The notes under the pieces: model-generated
Seen by the model: only the letters and a program-made list of their open reading frames with translations
Told to the model about the DNA's origin: nothing
Databases searched by the model: none
Position numbers and translations under genes: made by a program
Assembly (NCBI RefSeq): GCF_010183535.1
Contig: NC_071329.1
Location: forward strand, 5,828,001-5,892,000
DNA: 64,000 nt
Direction: 5' to 3'
Source of the DNA: Caenorhabditis remanei
Taxonomy: Eukaryota; Nematoda; Chromadorea; Rhabditida; Rhabditidae
Part shown: positions 10,912 to 23,960 of the stretch, one piece after another
Layout of the letters: every line of letters begins with the position of its first letter
How positions within the stretch are numbered: position 1 is the stretch's first letter

Positions 10912-13900
10912 CTAGATATTCGAAGTGTTGTTGGCGTCGTCGTCAAGCGAATCGGCGTGTTGTTCGAGACTTTGAAGGGCCATTCGCATTGTGGTTCGCA
11001 TGTTTTTTAGGCATTGTTGGAGACGGCTGGAAACAGAGGTTTAGGGGAAAATGACGAGGAAAAGGTCGAAAAATCAACACTTGGAGGTTTTATTTTGGAA
11101 AAATGATAGCGATTCTAGGAAGCGTTAGGAGACATTTGAAGAATGTGTATTCGCACGGCACACTTCTTACAACCGCGCTCTACCGAAACCGAAGAAAATA
11201 GTGTGTGAAATTGAGAGACTCAGAGAAAAAGAGACACTTTTCAAGGGCATTTCGGTAGAGCGCAGCTGTAAGAAGCGTGCCGTGCTAATAGATGTCTGGA
11301 TGTTTGTCGGTTTATCCAGATGTCCGTGTACTCAGATGACTATAGTGTCAAAAAGGGTACTGTAGGCTGGTCCCGCGGTAAAATAATGAGTTATAAATCA
11401 GCCAATATTATATCAAAAGCTGAGGGCTATATTTTGGTTTATTTTTGGACTCGAAGAGTTTTATGTGCCAGCGCTACGTCCTTGAAAAATTGATTTTCTA
11501 ATTTGCTGTAAATCGACTTGAGCCTCCGTAAATCTACACAAGGCTTAAATATGGTGAAAATGATGTATTTTCAATTGTTTTCCGGATGTACTAGTTCGAA
11601 AATAGTAATAAAATGACAATGTTGACTCAAAAATACCAAAAACAATTAAAAAATCTCGTAAATCGACACCAAATATCTTAAATCACTATAGGATAGGTAT
11701 ATAGTAAAATCGCTCCTTTCTAGTGGTTTTTGGTGAAAATAGATTGAAAAACGCTGATTTTCAGTACTAAAACCCCTAAAAATTTCATTTTCTGTTATAG
11801 ATCGGCTGAAAAAGACCAAAACTACAATTTTCGAAATTCTCGTAAATCGACACCTACCGCCGTAAATCTACACAGATACCAAAATATCGCCAAAACAGCG
11901 GTTTTTTACCGTTGTTTGATTTAAAATACACTAAATCGTCAAAAATACTATGTTTTCTTTCAAAAAATCGTAAAAACCCAGTGAGGTTAGCATCGCCCAC
12001 GCAATAGCCGAGCGAATGTCTTACTTTTTCAAATTTTGAAAACCATTTTTTTTAAACGACTCACTGATTATCAAACCGTCCCACGAGACCAGCTCGATAT
12101 GTATTAATCTGAACCCGAATCGCCAACGTCGCATACGTCGACAATGCCTCCTCCAATCCAGTCAAATCGATGACAATTTGAGTGACAATGAGTGGAGAAG
12201 TGTCTTGATTCAAACGAGAGAAATGTGTGAGAAGGTCTTCTAAAGCAGTGGAAACTGTCTGTTGAAGACATTCGATGGCCAGTTGAGGAGCGTATAACTC
12301 GAGTTCAGCTTGTTGGAGGACGGAACACAGAATCATCTCTTTTGCGTAGTCCGAGATGTCTGGAAATGAATTTTGCTACAGTAACCATCGTGAGGATTCA
12401 GAATCATGCTAGCATACTTGCAGACATGGACCGACGCGTACCTAATTCGCTTCAAACTGACATGGAATGTATTTTGACTGCTACCCCTAAAGTACTGATT
12501 TTTTTTGCTCATTCGATGAGTTTTCTCAAGACAAAATGGCCCATAAAGGCTTTTCCTGTGACGTGACCTCGTTTTTGAAAAATTGAGATATTTCGAAAAT
12601 GAAATTTTTTCGAAATTTTTTTTTCATTAATTTTTTTCATTATTTTACCGGATTGTTCGGAAAATAGGCTTTGCACATATTTATAGCAAATTTCATGTAG
12701 TTTTTGACAAAAATATGACACTCATGAAAAAATAATTTTTTGATCCTGAAAAAGGTAAAAATGTGACACCCTCCAAAAAAAAAATTTTTTTTTCGAGGTC
12801 GGCAGAGGTGACATACATATGGTAAGAAAGAACAACTTATGTGGATTATTTTTTCATATAGCACTATAGTCGCTTCCAGTTAAAAATTAAGGAAAAAATG
12901 CTCTGAAAATTTTCATTTTTCGAAAAAATGTGACTTGTCGGAAATAAGTTCGAATTTCTAATATTGCCTAAGCTCCTAATCAAATTCAATAAAAATAACA
13001 ATTTTCAGATTATGTTCCACCATTTTCAAACAATGATTCACATCCCTGTTAACTTCTCTTGTCATAACACTCGTTCAAAGAATGCAAGTTTTCTCAAGTG
13101 GTGGAAATTCAACAGCTTATAACTCCTCTGAAACTGAAGCAAACAGGCTCAAAAGCTCAGAACAACCCAAAAATGACTATTGCTTCTCAAAAATCATAAT
13201 TTGCCTGTTTTTCGAAAAATAATTTTTTTCTATTTTTGATAAGGGGGCACCACATGAAATTTTTCCAGAAACTTGAATTTTTTTTTTCGAAAACAACCAC
13301 AATTAACGGTTTTTAGCATGTGTTCTTAGTTTATAAACTTGTTTTGAGTTGTTTTCGAAAAAAATAATTTTTCAAGTTTCTGGAAAAATTTCATGTGGTC
13401 CCCCCTTATCAAAAGTCGAAAAAAATGTTTTTCTAAAAACATCCCAAATATGATTTTCAAAAATCAATAATTATTTTCGAGTTGCTCTGTGTTTTTTAGC
13501 CTCTTTCCTTTAGTTTCAGAGGAGTTATAAGCTGTTGAATTTCCACCACTTGAGAAAAATTGCAATCTTTGAACGAGTGTTATGACAAGAGAAGTTAACA
13601 GGGATGTGAATCATTGTTTGAAAATGGTGGAACATAATCTGAAAATTGTTATTTTTATTGAATTTGATTAGGAGCTTGGGCAATATTAAAAATTCGAACT
13701 TATTTCCGACATGTCACATTTTTTCGAAAAATGAAAATTTTCAGAGCAATTTTTTCCTTAATTTTTAACTGGAAGCGACTATAGTGCTATATGAAAAAAT
13801 AATCCACATAAGTTGTTCTTTCTTACCATATGTATGTCACTTCTGCCGACCTCGAAAAAAAAATTTTTTTTGGAGGGTGTCACATTTTTACCTTTTTCAG

Positions 13901-16900
13901 GATCAAAAAATTATTTTTTCATGAGTGTCATATTTTTGTCAAAAACTACATGAAATTTGCTATAAATATGTGCAAAGCCTGTTTTCTGAACAATCCGGTA
14001 AAATAATGAAAAAAATTAATGAAAAAAAATTTTCGAAAAAATTTCATTTTCGAAAAATCTCAATTTTTCAAAAACGAGGTCACGTCACAGGAAAAGCCTT
14101 TATGGGCCATTTTGTCTTGAGAAAACTCATCGAATGAGCAAAAAAAATCAGTACTTTAGGGGTAGCAGTCAAAATACATTCCATGTGAGTATTACGTAAA
14201 ATGTGCCAAAAACGGGAAAATTACCAAAAAAAAAGAAAATTTTTTTTTTCGGAAATCGGAACTTTTCTGAATTATTCTTTTCGGAAATTTCGGAAACTTG
14301 GTTTTTCAAGTAAGCAAAAAGTCAAAATCAATAAATATGCAGTAAAAACAAATAAATTCTGCAAATTTTGACGCAGTTGTGACCTTTTGACACCGTTCAC
14401 GTTGGTTTTGCAGCAATTTCTTCCAATTTAGCACAAATTCCGGTTTTTATCATCATGAAAATAAATGAAATTTCGGAAAAAATCGGAAAAAAAGTTTTTC
14501 CGTAAAAATTTCTGAAAGTTCCGAAAAAAAATCGGAAATTTTCCGACGGAAAACAGTTCCGAAAAAAGTCGGAAATTTCCGAATTTCCGAATTCCGTTCC
14601 GCACATCTATGGTCACAGTCATAGAGCTCGCTGAGATCTACATTTTGTTCTATTTTTCAGCTCTTAAAACTCAGTTTAAAGCGAGTTTCGTGCCGGCCCG
14701 TGTCGACCGGTTTGCAAGAATGCTCCTGAGGATTCAGAATCCCCCCTTGACACCTTACCATCATCATCCGGCATGTACTCATAGGTGGCCGATGCTATCA
14801 GTGGCTGAAATGCACTACTCATCATTGCAATACAATCATTGATCATTTTGGTGCGGAACGATGACAATTTCGCTCGTGATTTCTATAAAATTTCGTTTCT
14901 TTGCTTAAACTCAGTTGATGTTACCTCCTGTATCTGATCGACATGCTTCACTCCACACTCTTGCATTTTCTTTCCCACATTATTCAGAGTCTTTGCAATG
15001 ATGAACTCAATATCCCCCACCGCGATGAGCAATTTCTTCGTCGTTATCTCGTTTCCCTTCTTTTGAGTTTCTAGTTGTTGGGGACGTTGTCGGATGAAAA
15101 GACGGTCAAAACAGATTTTGATTGAGGTGATCAGACGGAAGAATAGATCGATTATTGTCTCACGGAATAGCTCTCGAGAGAAGAGACACGCCTCTCCAGG
15201 GTATCCAGTGGTGGATAGAGCATCTCGGGTACGGGTTAGGCATTCACAGATCTGGAAATATAATAGATTAGGTGCACTTAAAATCACAAGTGCGAAACGG
15301 GCCGCCGCGTAGCTCGGTTAAAACTTAATATTATGAGCTGAAAAAATACCAAAATGCAGATCTCAGCGAGCTCTATGTCTGTGACCTACTGGTCGGATGG
15401 CGAATCATTAATGTACCGCGGGGCCAGGTAGGATGGCTTTTTTGGTCGTTTTCCCCTTCATATTACCGATCCGTCATCCGGCCCGTAGTTGGTCATGGGC
15501 ATAGAACTCGCCGAGATCTACATTTTGGTATATTTTCAGCTCATAATATTGCGTCTTAAGCGAGTTACGCGCCGACACGGTTTGCAAGTATGCTTAAAAT
15601 TGTCAAGGACGTCGTTAATAATGCTCTCGCCATGGCTAATTTCGGAATAAGAAGCCTTATAGCTGGGTTATTTTTAGTTTTACGAACAACTTGAATAGAG
15701 ATTCAGTATCCCCACGACGTCAGAATACCAAATATATACATTTGAAATAGAATCAATATCACGAGGAATGGAAAATTGAACGTTTTTCTCTACCACCTGT
15801 CAAATAGGTAAGGTGACGTCTCCTTATGTAAACGAACACATAAATCAACCTCAGCAGAAACGAGAACATTCTAACCGAGATGACGTCATCTAGGCCACAG
15901 CGTGCATTGACTAGTGAATTCTAGGATTTAGCCTTCCAACCGAATACATTTCTGCCAGAACAGAATCTCCAACTTAAGCAAAAACTCTAGTGAGAATGAA
16001 AAGAAAAAGAAGAGTTCGTTTGGTACCGCCCGTCGGGTTAAGCTGACATTTCCTTGAGTGAACGAGCGCATAAATCAACGTCACCAATGACGAGAACGTT
16101 CTAATTGAGATGACGTCAAGAGGATTCGGAAGGAGCCAGCAATTTGGTTTTATGTGAGTACGGCCTGGATCGATTGCAGGATTTTCAGAAGAAACGTTAT
16201 AAAAATCGAGTAATTCAGAAGAGCGTTGGTGTGCTGCTCGTTAAAAAGTTAGAAGATGTTTCCTCATGAATACGGAAATCTTCGTCGACAAATTCAATAA
16301 ATTGGCACCGTGGCAAGAACTCATCTCTCAGTAGATTCGGTTAGACTGCTACAAGTTATAAAAGTAGGACTAAACTTGTTCAAAAAGGCATTCAATCTCT
16401 AGAAAAAGGTGAATAAAACTGGAAACTGTAATCTACAGTTCTGAGTTGCACTTGAAAAGATTCAGAAATGAGAGGTGGCTCATTATATTTTAACCCGAAT
16501 GTGGCATTCAATCACTCAAGATACAGTCACTCATATATCAATGAATCACCTCATGAATATTCAAATCGAATGCACATAAGAATCTCATACTTCTATGCAA
16601 ATTTGTGTTGATTAATGTCCTTTTTCTTCGAGAAATGAGGAATAAAAATCAGCTGAAAGAGGCTGAAAATTTATAGGATTCTACTGAAAATGAATCGATT
16701 CGCTATTCTTTTCCTTATGATGCGAATATTCAAAATGAATTATGTGTTGGGTTACTGTAGATACTGTAGCTACAGTATCTCTATACTCTACCTCATTCTC
16801 ATAATAATCCGGGAGAATCGTCTTTGTCTGTTGTGCTCTATCCAGAATATCTTGTTTCCAATTGATACGATGAGCGAGAAGAGCCACTCCTGAAAACTCT

Positions 16901-19900
16901 CTTACTAGATTCTTTCTCTATCTGAGTCTAGGACTCACTCTCAATTCCAGAATCCACAAAATCTGAGACCAATTTCAGTCTTACTGTCATACATAACTCA
17001 ATCAATGGCTGGACATGAGTCAGACTAAACTGATTCTCCAACAGAGAAGCTATCAGAGATCTAGTAGTTTTGAGACTCTGTTGAAGGTTCGAACGACCGA
17101 TGTCTGCTGAGACGGCTGGCCACTTTGCGAATTGATTTCCGTATTGATTGAGGACGGAATCGGGGAGAGCTTTTGTGATGAGAGCGTTGAGGACGAGCCA
17201 CGAGGAGACGTTGATCAGGGTGGTCAGCATTGTCTGGAATAGAGAGGTTTCGGGGGATTCAGATACTCAGAAGCTGAAATTCTAAGAGATTGAAACTAAC
17301 TAGGTAACACGCTGATTCCGAATATGGAATTCATTTTTGCAAAACGCTTCGGTGAGCCGAGATATATACATTTTAAGTCAATTCCAGTGCAAAAATTTCA
17401 TTTTTCGAGGGTGTCAAGATCAATTTAGACTCAATTTTTCTCATTTTTTCTGTGTAATCCTTGTAGATAGATAGTTACGTCTGGAACACTCCCTAGTAAG
17501 AAAGTTTCAAACTTTGAAGTTTATTTGCGAGAAACGAAAACACAGTGAATTATTGAATCTAGGAGTTTAGAAAATCTAGAAATCACATTTTTTTGAGAAA
17601 CTGGGAGCATGAGACTTCGGGATTATGGACAGACAGAAAATTGAGATCAGAGATTTTAAAATTGATTAAAATGACAAATTCAGTTATTTTTGAAAGTTAG
17701 AAAAAAGACTGAAAAGGCTAAATTCTCGAATTTGGGGAATTCGAAGTTTTGAAATGTTGAAATTTCAGTTTTCTCTTCCTTTTAAATCCCGTTCTTTAGT
17801 TTTGTAATTTCTAGAAAATTATATTTTTTGAACAAATATTTTCAGAAAATTCCTTGTGAAAACTTTATTTTTCACAGTATAGTAACCAAAATCCAAAAAA
17901 AAAAAGTCGTTTTGAAACTCAAAAAATTAGATTTTTGATGAGTTTTCGACCTACAGTAACCCCCATATCTACAGTACCCCTCAGCTACAGTAATTCGGAA
18001 AATAGATTTTTTCCATTTGAAATCTTGATTTCAAGGTCGTTTTCGTTCAAAATAAGTAATGTTTTGGTGATTTTCAGAATTTCAGATTCATTAGGCTACA
18101 GTACCCCTTTTACAGTGATCCTGGAAGTACAGTATCCCCAATTCTAAAGTTAGTTGAATTTTTTTTGACAAAGTTTTGAAAACTGAGCTCTTGTCTTTTC
18201 GTTAATTTTTTTCGAAAATTCTGAAAAATCGAGTGTCTGAAGCTTTTTCGAGGCGTTCCGAATTCTTGAGCCCTCAAAATATGGGAAAGCTGAGAAATTA
18301 GAGTGTCTACGATCTAAAATTATGAATTTTTGCATTTTGAATTTCAGTTTTTTGCTGAAAATAGGAATTCAAAAGCTCAATTTCAGACTTCCTCACATTA
18401 ATATCCTCCAATCTCTGAATAGCATCTGGGGATGCACTCGAACTATGATACGTGTTCGCCAACTTCCAGAACGACGGCAGTTTACTCAACAATAACTCGA
18501 CAAGAGTCGTCACAAAATTCTGAATCTCATTCGTCTTCGTCAGAATCATGTGTTGATTCTGTGTGTTGCTCGAGTATCTCATCTTATCCTCTTCCTCTTC
18601 ATCTTTCGCTTTTTTCAAGAATTTCTCCTGCATATCCCATAGACTTTTCTCCAGCCAAACGTAGTAAGAAGTGATACAATCCCACGTCGGATCGGATTCT
18701 GGATCCAGAATTTTCAGATATTTTATGAGTTTCGATTGTTCTTCATAGGAGACAGGTGTGTCGATCAGTTTTCGCTTCATCTCCTCTTTGAACACCTCCA
18801 TTTTTGCATCGATTTCAGTCATTACTGTAACACTCTTTTCTCCAAATTCTCTAAATCTCTTCTATACTTACACTCTCTAAACAACGGCACATCAGTATCC
18901 GAATACAATGATTTCGCTCTCGTATAATCATTTAAAATCGTGATATATTCTCCTTTCTTCATACTTTCCTCGATTTTTGAGGAGAGAAAGAATATGAATT
19001 TGAAGCGGACGATGACTCCAAGAGCGTTACGAGTCGCGTCGGCGTCGTCTTTTCGTTTCAGGACGTCGGCGAACACGGATTCCGCTTTGGTTTTTGAGTC
19101 TTTTATCTGGAAATATGTAGGGATTCAGGATGTTGGTTTCTTGGAAATTTTTATTCCGCGAAGCGAAATGGTTCAACTTTTTCCAGAATTCATTTTTGAA
19201 GGAAGTGCCATCTTATTTTTGAACTAGAATTTACTAGTTAGGGAGACAATCTAGATCTCCATTTCATAAATTGATTAAATGTGTGTATGGTCTCGTTTCA
19301 GAAAGTTGCAGACTAAGTTTGAGTGACTGCAAATCAGAAAATTTGAGTTAAAAATGACTGAAATTGAAGGATTTTGATTTGAAGGACTAGGGAAGGTCGT
19401 GAAGTCAATTGTGGAGTTACAGGTCGAGACCTGTACCACTAGAAAGCTAGGAAACGCTGATTTCAAATCTATATTCAGATTTTTTCCCTCGAGGCCCGGC
19501 ATTCGAAAAAAACGGGGACAAAGTTCTGAAAAATGAAAAACTATTATATTATTTTTTCAACACGCGAAAATTGCAAAAAGAATCGCGTGTCAAAAAAGCA
19601 ATAATTTTTCATTTTTCAAAAATTTGACGCCTTTTTCTCGAAAACCAGGCATTTTAGGCAAAAACTTCATATATATTTGGAAACAGCGTTTTCCCAGCTT
19701 TCCAATGGTACAGGTCATGTCTCATAACCTTAAACTGACTCCACGACCATAACTTGTGGGGTTTAATTAAAATAAGCTTCAAAAAGTGGGAATTCGGCCT
19801 TCTAGCGTATTTCATTCTGAAAAAAGTGATTGTTGAGTTCTGATATGTTACAGTTCTAACAACATTTTCTTCAAAGAGGCTGAAAATTAAAACTTGTCAG

Positions 19901-21959
19901 CTCAATTCCGCGAATGATCAAATTTTAGCATTTCGAACTGATACTATCATACTTGCAAACCGGGCCGGCGCGTAACTCCATTAAAATGACATCTTATGAA
20001 CTGAAAAATATACCAAAATGTAGATCTCAACGAGATCTATGTCTGTGACCTACTCCGGGCCGGATGGCTAGTCGTCGATGTGCTGCGGGCAGGGAAAAGT
20101 GCCAAAAAGCCATTATAGCCCGGCCCGCCTTATATCAGAGACATTATGTCTCAGACATAGAACTCGCTGAGATCTACATTTTGGTATAATTTTTAGCTCA
20201 TGAGATGACGTTTGAATCGAGAAATTTGACGTTTTTTCGAATTATATGTCTCAACCAAAATTTTCTCAAATCTTACCAATTTCGAAATATTCCCTAACGC
20301 TGCAAAATGATCAGCATTCTCTCCTTTCTCGAGTGCTTGATGTAGATTTGCGAGTGTATCCACACAATTAATCAGTGAGTACAGATTCGCTTTGTGCATT
20401 TCTTCACTCCGTTTCGCATCGTTCTGCTTCGCCAGTTCCATATTTTTGATAGCCGTTCGGAGATCTTCGATTCTAAAAAAAGGTAGATTTTTGATAATTT
20501 CGGTTACCAGATCCGTTTGAAAACTCACGTAGCATCAGCGTGATTCTCCAACAAATACCATTGCGGTGAGAAGTTTTCCATCCGCAAATTGCCACTACAA
20601 TCGGGAAAATCACGGGAGAGAACGATTTGATCCATTCGTTTCTGGCTGGGGACAAGACCGAGAGCGTCGCGTTCGTCCTGTATAAAAAGATTGAAATTTT
20701 GAGGTTTTTTGATTGAAAATTGAGATTTTTTGACTGAAAAATTAGGATTTTGATTTAAACTCGAGGGTTTTAGACTGAAAATTTGAGCTTTTTTGACTGA
20801 AAATTACAGTTTTTTTTACTGAAAATTGAGGTTTTTCGGCTGGAAAGTGAGGTTTTTGACGGAAATCTTGAACTTTTCTGACTGAAAATTGAAGTTTTTG
20901 ACTCAAATTCTAAGGATTTTTGACTAAAATTTTGAGGATTATCAACTAAAAATTGAAGTTTTTAAAATGAAATTTGAAGTTTTTGGACTGAAAATTGAGG
21001 ATTTTTGACGGAAAATTTGAAGTTGCCAACTAAGAATTGAGATTTTGGAAATCGACATATTTTGGCTGAAAATCAAAGTTTTCTCAGAGAAAATTGATGT
21101 TTTTGACTGAAAATCGAAGTTTTTTGACTGAAAATTGAGGTTTTTTGCATTTCTTCCCCACCTGAATCTGTGGAACACTCCGTATCGCCTCTCTCCCAGG
21201 AACCGTCCTCGTCTCATCAACCCACACGGCAGACTCTTCTAACGGACCGATTTGTGTGATGAATACACGAAATTTCACATTCGAAGTTCCTTTTCCACCG
21301 GATTTTGTGACGATTCGAACCTCACCGGGACCACGAGACGCCGCACCGACGCGAGCGATGATTTTTGATGGGGATTTCCATCTGGAAATTGAATTTTTGA
21401 GATTTCAGAAGAAAAAATTGAATTTTTTAGGTAAAATTGTGTAATTTTCGTCTGAAACCAACAGAAATCGAGTTTGGAATTGATTTTTAGCGAATTTTAG
21501 AGATTTTTAAGTTTCGAGCGACTTTTTGGGTGAAAAATTTGCTTTTTTTAGTGAAGATTGTATAAAAAAGAATTTTTGAGTTTAGTGGCGAAAATACAAA
21601 AAAATATATTTATTTTGTCTAATTTTTGACTGAAAATTACAATTTTTAGCTGTTATTACATACTTTACTTTTTTTAATTTTCTATTTTTTTTTGAAAAAT
21701 AAGTTTTTGTGTATTTTTCAGCCAAAAAAACTCTCTCACTTCATACTCCACAGACTATCGATTCCACAAATGAAGAGCATTATCACATCGTTTTGATCGC
21801 ATCCTAAATTCTCTCCTCGAATCGTTATTTGAGTTCCCGGTACTCCTGAAACACTTTATTTTTATTTTTTTAATAAAGATGAAAAACCAAACCCTCAGTT
21901 GGTGATAACCCAGTCACGGTAGGAGGGAGTCTCTCACTGAAATTCGAATTCTCCTCCAT
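10912..21959 (-). CDS. sec-5: Exocyst subunit SEC-5 (EXOC2)
   Basis: Subunit of the exocyst, which tethers secretory vesicles to the plasma membrane. Thirteen exons on the minus strand: 21959-21893, 21845-21740, 21381-21162, 20677-20529, 20472-20277, 19106-18872, 18824-18397, 17233-16939, 16889-16792, 15251-14925, 14882-14759, 12359-12065 and 11026-10912. They sum to 2655 nt, 884 codons, near the family's usual length. The N-terminal IPT/TIG (Ral-binding) domain is clear: GVPGTQITIRGENLG, then KSPSKIIARVG and the EESAVWVDE end. The Sec5 helical region follows with DFPDCSGNLRMENFSPQWYL and the exocyst-type segment GEYITILNDYTRAKSLYSDT. The C-terminal exons are helical and end in an acidic tail (HADSLDDDANNTSNI). 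Every phase agrees. The gene is inflated by repeat insertions in its introns. Its start is head to head with pir-1. Confidence 0.95.
11150..11290. repeat. Palindromic element P2 in last sec-5 intron
   Basis: Imperfect inverted repeat with arms GGCACACTTCTTACAACCGC and the inverse (GCAGCTGTAAGAAGCGTGCC). The internal arms read GCGCTCTACCGAAA. The family has at least eight more copies in this window. Confidence 0.8.
11495..11990. repeat. Dispersed repeat P3 in last sec-5 intron
   Basis: Longest P3 copy. It carries several CGTAAATCGACA / CGTAAATCTACA motif pairs and is about 400 bp of sequence shared with 10105-10545. Confidence 0.7.
12409..14735. repeat. P1 palindrome split by a foldback element in sec-5 intron
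   Basis: The left arm of a P1 element (12409-12460, starting CATACTTGCAGACATGGACC) and its right arm (about 14608-14725, ending CGGTTTGCAAGAATGCT) are separated by about 2.15 kb. That gap contains the foldback at 12462-14187 and about 420 bp of AT-rich sequence with CGGAAA motifs. Confidence 0.7.
12462..14187. mobile_element. 1.7 kb foldback element (long inverted repeat)
   Basis: Two arms of about 850 bp are near-identical inverses. The left begins CATGGAATGTATTTTGACTG and the right ends CAGTCAAAATACATTCCATG. The arms can be followed base by base through landmarks such as GGCCCATAAAGGCTTTTCCT and GACCTCGAAAAAAAAATTTT to a short central loop near 13285-13340. It carries no protein-coding region; short ORFs in both arms are mirror images. 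The transcript strand of sec-5 would contain an 850-bp hairpin. Confidence 0.88.
15270..15594. repeat. P1 palindrome in sec-5 intron
   Basis: P1 family copy with a shortened centre. Arms carry AAACGGGCCGCCGCG, TAATATTATGAGCTGAAAAA and AGCGAGCTCTATGTC, and it ends ACACGGTTTGCAAGTATGCT. Confidence 0.75.
15790..16115. repeat. Direct repeat with TGACGTCA boxes in sec-5 intron
   Basis: Two diverged copies of about 100 bp (15790-15890 and 16020-16112) lie about 230 bp apart in the same orientation. Shared blocks include CATAAATCAACGTCACC/CATAAATCAACCTCAGC, ACGAGAAC-TTCTAA and GAGATGACGTCA. The surrounding 15.6-16.65 kb is less AT-rich than neighbouring introns and has no coding frame. Confidence 0.55.
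19947..20220. repeat. P1 palindrome beside a sec-5 exon
   Basis: Family copy starting ATCATACTTGCAAACCGGGC. The second arm is truncated about 55 bp before the end of the sec-5 exon at 20277. Confidence 0.7.
20690..21140. repeat. Minisatellite in sec-5 intron
   Basis: About 20 degenerate copies of a 20-23 bp unit (GACTGAAAATTGAGGTTTTT) fill most of the intron between 20677 and 21162. Confidence 0.8.
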
Positions 21960-22215
21960 TTTTTACCTGAAAATCCAAAAATTTAATGAAAATTGTGAAA
22001 TACGATTTAGATATAATGGATTTTAAGATTTATACAATGCACAATATGCCAGCTTTTGTCCGAGAGGAGTACACGGAGTCTCGCTAAACAACACGCAGTG
22101 CGGAATAACGGAGTGTCGTTGCAGATTTCCAATCAATTTTCTACAATTTTATTCAAATTTCAGCCGTATTCAAGCCATAATACTTGGAGTTTTGCAGGGT
22201 TTTTCAGCGAGTGTC
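21960..22215. promoter_or_regulatory. Bidirectional promoter region sec-5 / pir-1
   Basis: The two start codons are divergent with 256 bp between them. A small GC-richer block lies at 22065-22125. The pir-1 ATG is preceded at 9 bp by TTTTTCAG, a probable trans-splice acceptor. Another acceptor-like GTTGCAG lies at about 22122. Confidence 0.5.
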
Positions 22216-23960
22216 ATGTCCAATAATCACTATAATTATTATCGACCCCGGCCGCATGATCGGTTACCCGGAAAACGATTTCCAGACAGGTGAGAGGTTT
22301 GAAATATTAAAAAATTCCAAAAATTAGTTTTTTGTAAGATTTTTGAGTAAAAACCATCGCAAAGAGGGAAAGTATCGTTTTCACATCAAAATTTCAAAAT
22401 TTTCAATGCACAATTCTCAAAAAATCAATAAATTCTTGCAACTTTCAGATGGAACATCTACGACAACGTCGGTCGCGACATCGAGGGAACCCGTTTCGTT
22501 CCATTCAAAACTCCACTCGATTCGTCGTTTTTCGACGGGAAGAATATGCCAGAAGAGCTGCAATTCGGTGTGAAATCACTGATGAATATGGCGAAACAAG
22601 CGAATAAACAGATTGGATTAGTCGTCGATCTCACGAATACTGATAGATATTATAAGAAGACAGAGTGGGCGGATCACGGAGTGCAATATTTGTAAGTTGC
22701 CTAAATTTTTACTTTTTATCCGAAAAATCAATAGTTTTTCATTTTTATTCCAGAAAACTGAACTGTCCGGGACACGAAGTGAATGAAAGAGAAGATCTTG
22801 TGCAGGATTTCATAAAAGCTGTCAAAGAATTTGTGGAGGATCCCGAAAACGGTAAAACGAATTTTTGAGGTGTTTTAATGCGAAAATTCCGATTTTCAGA
22901 AGGAAAACTGGTAGGCGTTCACTGCACACATGGTCTTAACCGAACGGGATATCTGATTTGTCGGTATATGATTGATGTAGATGGTTATACGGCTGCTGAT
23001 GCGATTTCGAGTAAGAATTATAAGAAAATGACCAAGTTTTTTAGTTTTTCATCGATATTTTACAGTGATCGGGGTATTAACAATACACCCCTCTTACAAC
23101 TGCGCCCCATCACAAACAAGAGCAAGAGAGACCCAGAGTTTTTTCATGCGCGAAGCAGATTTTCAGCATTTTTGATCTATTTTCAGAAGTTTGAATGACT
23201 TTTTTCGCTGATTTTCGAGAGAAAATTATAAAAAATGGATCAAAAATGTTTAAAATCTGCGTCTTCCTCGTTTGCGGTGGGGTAAGAGTGGTGGACTCGA
23301 CTTCTAATATCAAAATCAGTCATTTTTAACTGAAAATGAAAAGAAAAATATAATTTAATGTGCTAGAAAGCGATTTCCTTCAGTTTTTTCGAGAAATTTC
23401 ATATAAATCAAATGAAAAAAATCCTGGAAAAATAGTAATTTCCGTCGGAAACCAACCCAGAAAGAGCCCCATAATTTTAATATTTCGAGGACTAGTTTTC
23501 CCAAAGTTTGGAATTCTAGGCCACGTGTTAAATAACTCGGCCATCGGTGATTTTCAGTAGTTTTTTACTCTAAACTATGAAAATAACCCCTGAAACAACT
23601 TTTTGGACTCGTGACTTGGTTTTTTCAAAATTTGGTTTTCTAGGCCACGAGTCGAAAAACTCGGCCATATGCTTTTTTGGTGGTCTTTTGTTGCTCTATA
23701 AACGCTGAAAATGTCAAAAACTGGCCGTGGCAGACCTTTTTCGACTTGGGGATCATTTTAAAATTCCATTTCAATTCTAAACATTTCCATTTCCAGTGTT
23801 CGAATACTATCGTGGACATCCAATGGAACGTGAACACTACAAAGTGTCACTCTACGAGGCGGAAGTGAGGAAAAGGACGGCGAAACCATCGGAAGAAATA
23901 CAGGAGAAAAATGAGAAAGAAGCGCCGCGTAAAGAAAGTGGAGATGTCGTTGCGAATTGA
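22216..23960 (+). CDS. pir-1: RNA 5'-tri/diphosphatase PIR-1 (dual-specificity phosphatase fold)
   Basis: PIR-1/DUSP11-type phosphatase removes beta/gamma phosphates from RNA 5' ends; in C. elegans it associates with Dicer and small-RNA pathways. Five exons: 22216-22289, 22449-22691, 22754-22851, 22900-23010 and 23797-23960. They sum to 690 nt, 229 codons, close to the family. The start MSNNHYNYYRPRPHDRLPG leads into the catalytic domain. LVVDLTNTDRYY precedes it, the conserved LNCPGHEV follows, and the Cys-phosphatase loop is HCTHGLNRTGYLICRYM (HCX5R with Cys and Arg present). The tail after YYRGHPMERE is charged and ends DVVAN. The fourth intron (787 bp) carries a P2-family inverted repeat. 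No lesion is visible, so the enzyme should be active. Confidence 0.95.
23080..23295. repeat. Palindromic element P2 in pir-1 intron 4
   Basis: Arms begin CCCCTCTTACAACTGCGCCC and end with the imperfect inverse GGTGGGGTAAGAGTGGTGGA. Confidence 0.7.

Noticed and set aside
12509..14137. Short ORFs of about 70 codons in the foldback arms
   Set aside because: They are mirror copies in AT-rich inverted arms, without family motifs or codon bias.
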